DNA of 31,112 bases from Ceratorhiza oryzae-sativae (Eukaryota; Basidiomycota; Agaricomycetes; Cantharellales; Ceratobasidiaceae). The stretch covers positions 1 through 31,112 of the forward strand of contig JARWMV010000167.1 in assembly GCA_030998015.1 (NCBI GenBank), written 5' to 3'. This document shows, piece after piece, positions 28,265 to 31,112 of the stretch; position 1 is the stretch's first letter, and every line of letters starts with the position of its first letter. Both the position numbers and the translations under genes were made by a program. The notes under the pieces were generated by a model, which was not told the DNA's origin, ran no database searches, and saw only the letters and a program-made list of their open reading frames with translations.

Positions 28265-31112
28265 TCAGAAATCCCACCCCTCGGGCTTGAACGTTCGGCC
28301 ATAATTCAAGTACCCTTGCATAATCGCCAACACTCCGTCGGGCAGACCCATGCTCATGAGCGTATACGAAAGTTTTGCGTGACCATGCGTTTGGCCAAGC
28401 TTGAACAAGTGTTGAGCCACAGCGGTGGGATACTAGATAGCATGCATTCAAGATGTCATCCTTGATAGCGTGAAAAGACAGACTCACGGTGCTCTCCATA
28501 TACCATCTCCATTGATAACACGCAATCCTAAACGCCGCGTTCAGGCCCCTCTGCAAATCGCCCTCGTCCGCGTAGATTTCCAATAACCGCATCCACGCTT
28601 TGGCGCTAAACTTTTGCTCCAAACACCGCGTGTAGGCTTCCTTCGCATCTTCCTTATGATGTAATCGTGCTCCAAGATCGCCTAGAATCTCCCACTCGGT
28701 GCCTGTCTTTTTATATGCGACGCGTTGAGTTTTAAAATGGGCGACTTCGGCGCGGAAGATGGTCCAGATTCGGAGATCCTATAGAAATGTCGGCGATCAA
28801 CGGATGAGACCCGAATACGAAACGTCATACCTCGTAGAGAACCATGAACAGATTATCCAACCACCGCTCGCACAGCCGCTTGGTGCTAAACGACAAGGTC
28901 TCATCCACCGGGCGGTCCTTGCCTCCTCCAATCGAAGCCTTGTCATCCGCATCGCCCTCGATGCCCGCTTTCCCAGGTTTCTCTAACCCCTCGGCGTCGC
29001 CTCCAAACCCAGACGCAGCCTCGTCTGAATGCTCGGAAACCTTGATGGTCGGAATCTCGCTTTCCTCGGCGTCGCCCTCGTCCGTGACTTTGATCGTCGG
29101 CACCTCGGACTCGCTCACGGCGCTCAGAGCGGGGGACGTCGCGCGGTGGAGAGCGCGGGTCGAAGCGTTGTCGTCGGTGTTGGTCGGTCGGCTGGACGTG
29201 ACTGTTCCGTCCTCGTGTACGACTTGGTCGTCCTCGCCCGAGCCATTTTGCTATTCGGATAATATGATTCGTGCCAACGAGGATGTATGGGTGGATCGAG
29301 TACTCACGTTGGTCCCGCGCATCTTGACGTTTCGATACTCTTCCTCCATCACAAACACCGCACTTCGTTTCCTCAGCAATTCGTCCCATCCGACCTCGGC
29401 CGCGAGCTTGGTCAGCAACGCATAAGCCTTGGCAAACGTTCCTCGTAAGCTAGGAGCGGGGAGCCGAAGCAACGCAATATCTGCCTGGATGGTGTCGTCA
29501 TCATTAGCCAACCGGTCGAGACAAATAAAGGGCGTGGTGGGACGAGGATGATCATTCACGTACCTCGTTATCTCTCGCGCTATCCTCGTCCAACACACCA
29601 CTATCCCTAATGAAATCCTTGACTGGCAGGTGTGTTCGTGCTGGAGTTGGCATTCGGTGCAAATCTCGCTCGTTGTATGTGAACATGGGACACGAATTGA
29701 GCGTTAACAGTGCGGATTCAAATTGCCCTGAGGAAAGCGAGACATGTAAATCATCACTTCAACGGACCCCGAAGGCGGTTGGAGACAAAAACAGAGGTGA
29801 ATGGGGATAAGGAACGTAATCAACTACGCACCGTTTTCAATGTAGCACTCGGTCAACTTTGCCCATGTCACAAACTCGCTCGGTGCAACGTTCACAGCCT
29901 GCTTGGCTAATGCTACCGCCCAGTCTTTCTTGCCCTTTTGTCGTACCAGATCGCATTGGACGTGAAGGAGGGTGTACGAGGGTGATTGAGAATGGGGTGG
30001 TCTAGATGATTCAAGCGCCGAGGCGAGAGTTTGAAGGGCTTTAATTTCTTCATCTGCATCCCGAGTTGGTTAGAGTAGCGAAACGGTGAAAGCAGACGGA
30101 CGCACTCATGCCAATGTAACTCGTCGCCAGCAGACTCGCAACCTCTGGCTCCCGGACGTACATCCGTTCGAACAAATTGACAGCAGGTGCGTATCTTCCC
30201 GAGGCACCAAAATATTTTAGTATTCCCGAAGTGAGATGGTTGGAAACGGGCGAAGCGACCTGAATCTCTGGATCTGAACCCAGTTGCCAGCCTGCCATGT
30301 ACTCTGTGAACACCAGGCCATGGCATACAAGTTTTAGAACTAGATACGCACCTTTGTGGAACAATGCCTCTGCTGTCTGCAAGAACCTCGCCTCGCCCTC
30401 CGGCGTCGTAATCGGATCGAGCTTTCGGTACCCAGCGAGGCGATAGTTGGGATCATCCGCATAGTGGATTGCACGTAGCAGGGCAGAGAGATACGTTTCT
30501 TGCCAGACGGCAGGGGTTGCTTCGTGCCTGTCTCCGCGCAGGTCGATTGCGTATGCCTGGACGCCTCCGGGTATCTTGACGTCGACGCGAACGTCGAGAC
30601 GGGAGAACGCGTTGTAGCAGCTAATCGAGTGGGTAGATGAATTGGCAGAAAGCAAGGAGGTTCCACACGTGAGCTCGGTTGGGTAGAGCAAGGCAGCACG
30701 ATGAGCCCACGCACCAATACGACCCCACGCGTAGCTTCCACGAAGTCCCCTTTGCAAACCATCCCGAGTCCGACTCGAGCGCATAAGTCAACGAGTTCAG
30801 GTATGCAGCCAACGATGCAGACGAAGATGCGTCAACGCCCGAGATATAGTGATAGGATCCTATCTAACCGTCAACAACGTTAACCAGGACCGAACCTTGG
30901 CAACCACAGAGCCATCGCACTCACATCCTTCTGGCCGGCTCTCCCAGCTGTTTTCACGACGTGGCACAAGTCTGGAGGGCCAAGTTCGCGAAACGAGGCT
31001 GGACAATGGAACGGTGAGCTTGCGCGAGCCAACAATGCGTCAAGGCGATATTACCTAGGGTTTCTGTCCTCGCACTTATGCATTCTCCAAGTTCAACCTA
31101 TTCAAGTCAGAA
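28265..31112 (-). CDS. BCH1: ChAPs-family exomer subunit (Bch1/Bud7 type), 5' end off window
   Basis: Eleven visible exons (minus): 31097-31055, 30998-30925, 30863-30715, 30620-30352, 30303-30106, 30053-29832, 29727-29564, 29484-29308, 29250-28831, 28778-28488 and 28432-28265, giving 724 residues. All phases agree and all introns are GT-AG. ChAPs proteins bind Chs5 and Arf1 to form exomer, which exports selected membrane proteins such as chitin synthase III from the trans-Golgi. Diagnostic stretches are FRELGPPDLCHVVKTAGRAG, SGVDASSSASLAAYLNSLTY, YRLAGYRKLDPITTPEGEAR, LFERMYVREPEVASLLATSY, the TPR-like KKDWAVALAKQAVNVAPSEF, and near the end YQWRWYMES then the terminal KPEGWDF. An acidic Ser/Glu linker with a repeated PTIKV motif fills most of the 28831-29250 exon. 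The first visible exon has no ATG and follows an AG, so translation starts outside the window. Which yeast paralogue it matches best cannot be settled here. Confidence 0.95.

Noticed and set aside
1..31112. tRNA, rRNA and CRISPR elements
   Set aside because: No convincing A/B-box pair with a cloverleaf, no rRNA sequence and no regularly spaced repeats were found by eye. CRISPR is also not expected in a fungal nuclear genome.
9786..31112. A functional cluster of secretory genes (SEC31 and ChAPs)
   Set aside because: They act at different steps and lie about 14 kb apart across an accessory region; conserved housekeeping genes lie together by chance often enough.

Overview
The window is nuclear DNA of a filamentous fungus, most likely an agaricomycete; Rhizoctonia (Cantharellales) would fit best. 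This is inferred from short spliceosomal introns (mostly 48-65 nt), a SEC31 and an exomer ChAPs gene of basidiomycete type, a Tnp2-type (CACTA-like) transposase, and TPR proteins of the kind expanded in Rhizoctonia. No species can be proven from the sequence alone.

Layout. (1) 1-1738, minus: 5' part of a TPR-repeat protein gene that runs off the left edge. (2) 3695-8067, plus: two intact, tandemly duplicated six-exon genes for small proteins with two C2H2 zinc fingers at the C-terminus. (3) About 8285-9543, plus: coding-like exons of an unrecognised or decayed gene. (4) 9786-14507, minus: complete nine-exon SEC31 (COPII outer coat, 1,432 aa as spliced here), with two GC-AG introns. (5) 14607-17859, minus, and 24578-27951, plus: four paralogous small genes (called H1 to H4 here) for a helical protein family I do not recognise. 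Three copies carry a hydrophobic hairpin after a conserved LGW motif and a C-x-x-C motif. H1 is cut short by a stop codon and H3 has lost the hairpin. (6) 17.9-24.5 kb, between the two H pairs: a transposon-rich island with a MITE-like element, a Tnp2 transposase pseudogene with one nonsense codon, a ~220-bp inverted repeat, and a C-terminal transposase fragment in the opposite orientation. (7) 25.8-26.3 kb: a possible solo LTR. (8) 28265 to the right edge, minus: ChAPs-family (BCH1/BUD7) exomer subunit gene, complete at its 3' end, with its first exon outside the window.

How the genes relate. SEC31 and ChAPs are conserved secretory-pathway genes (ER exit, and trans-Golgi to plasma membrane export). 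They lie on either side of an accessory, repeat-rich stretch holding the lineage-specific H family. The zinc-finger pair and the H family both look like local gene birth by duplication. The best candidate for something undescribed is the H family: its exon structure and motif spacing are conserved across four diverged copies, and its architecture suggests membrane insertion.

Exon coordinates were deduced by hand from reading frame, splice signals and comparison between paralogues. For the multi-exon genes called intact, the exon phases add up to whole codons.
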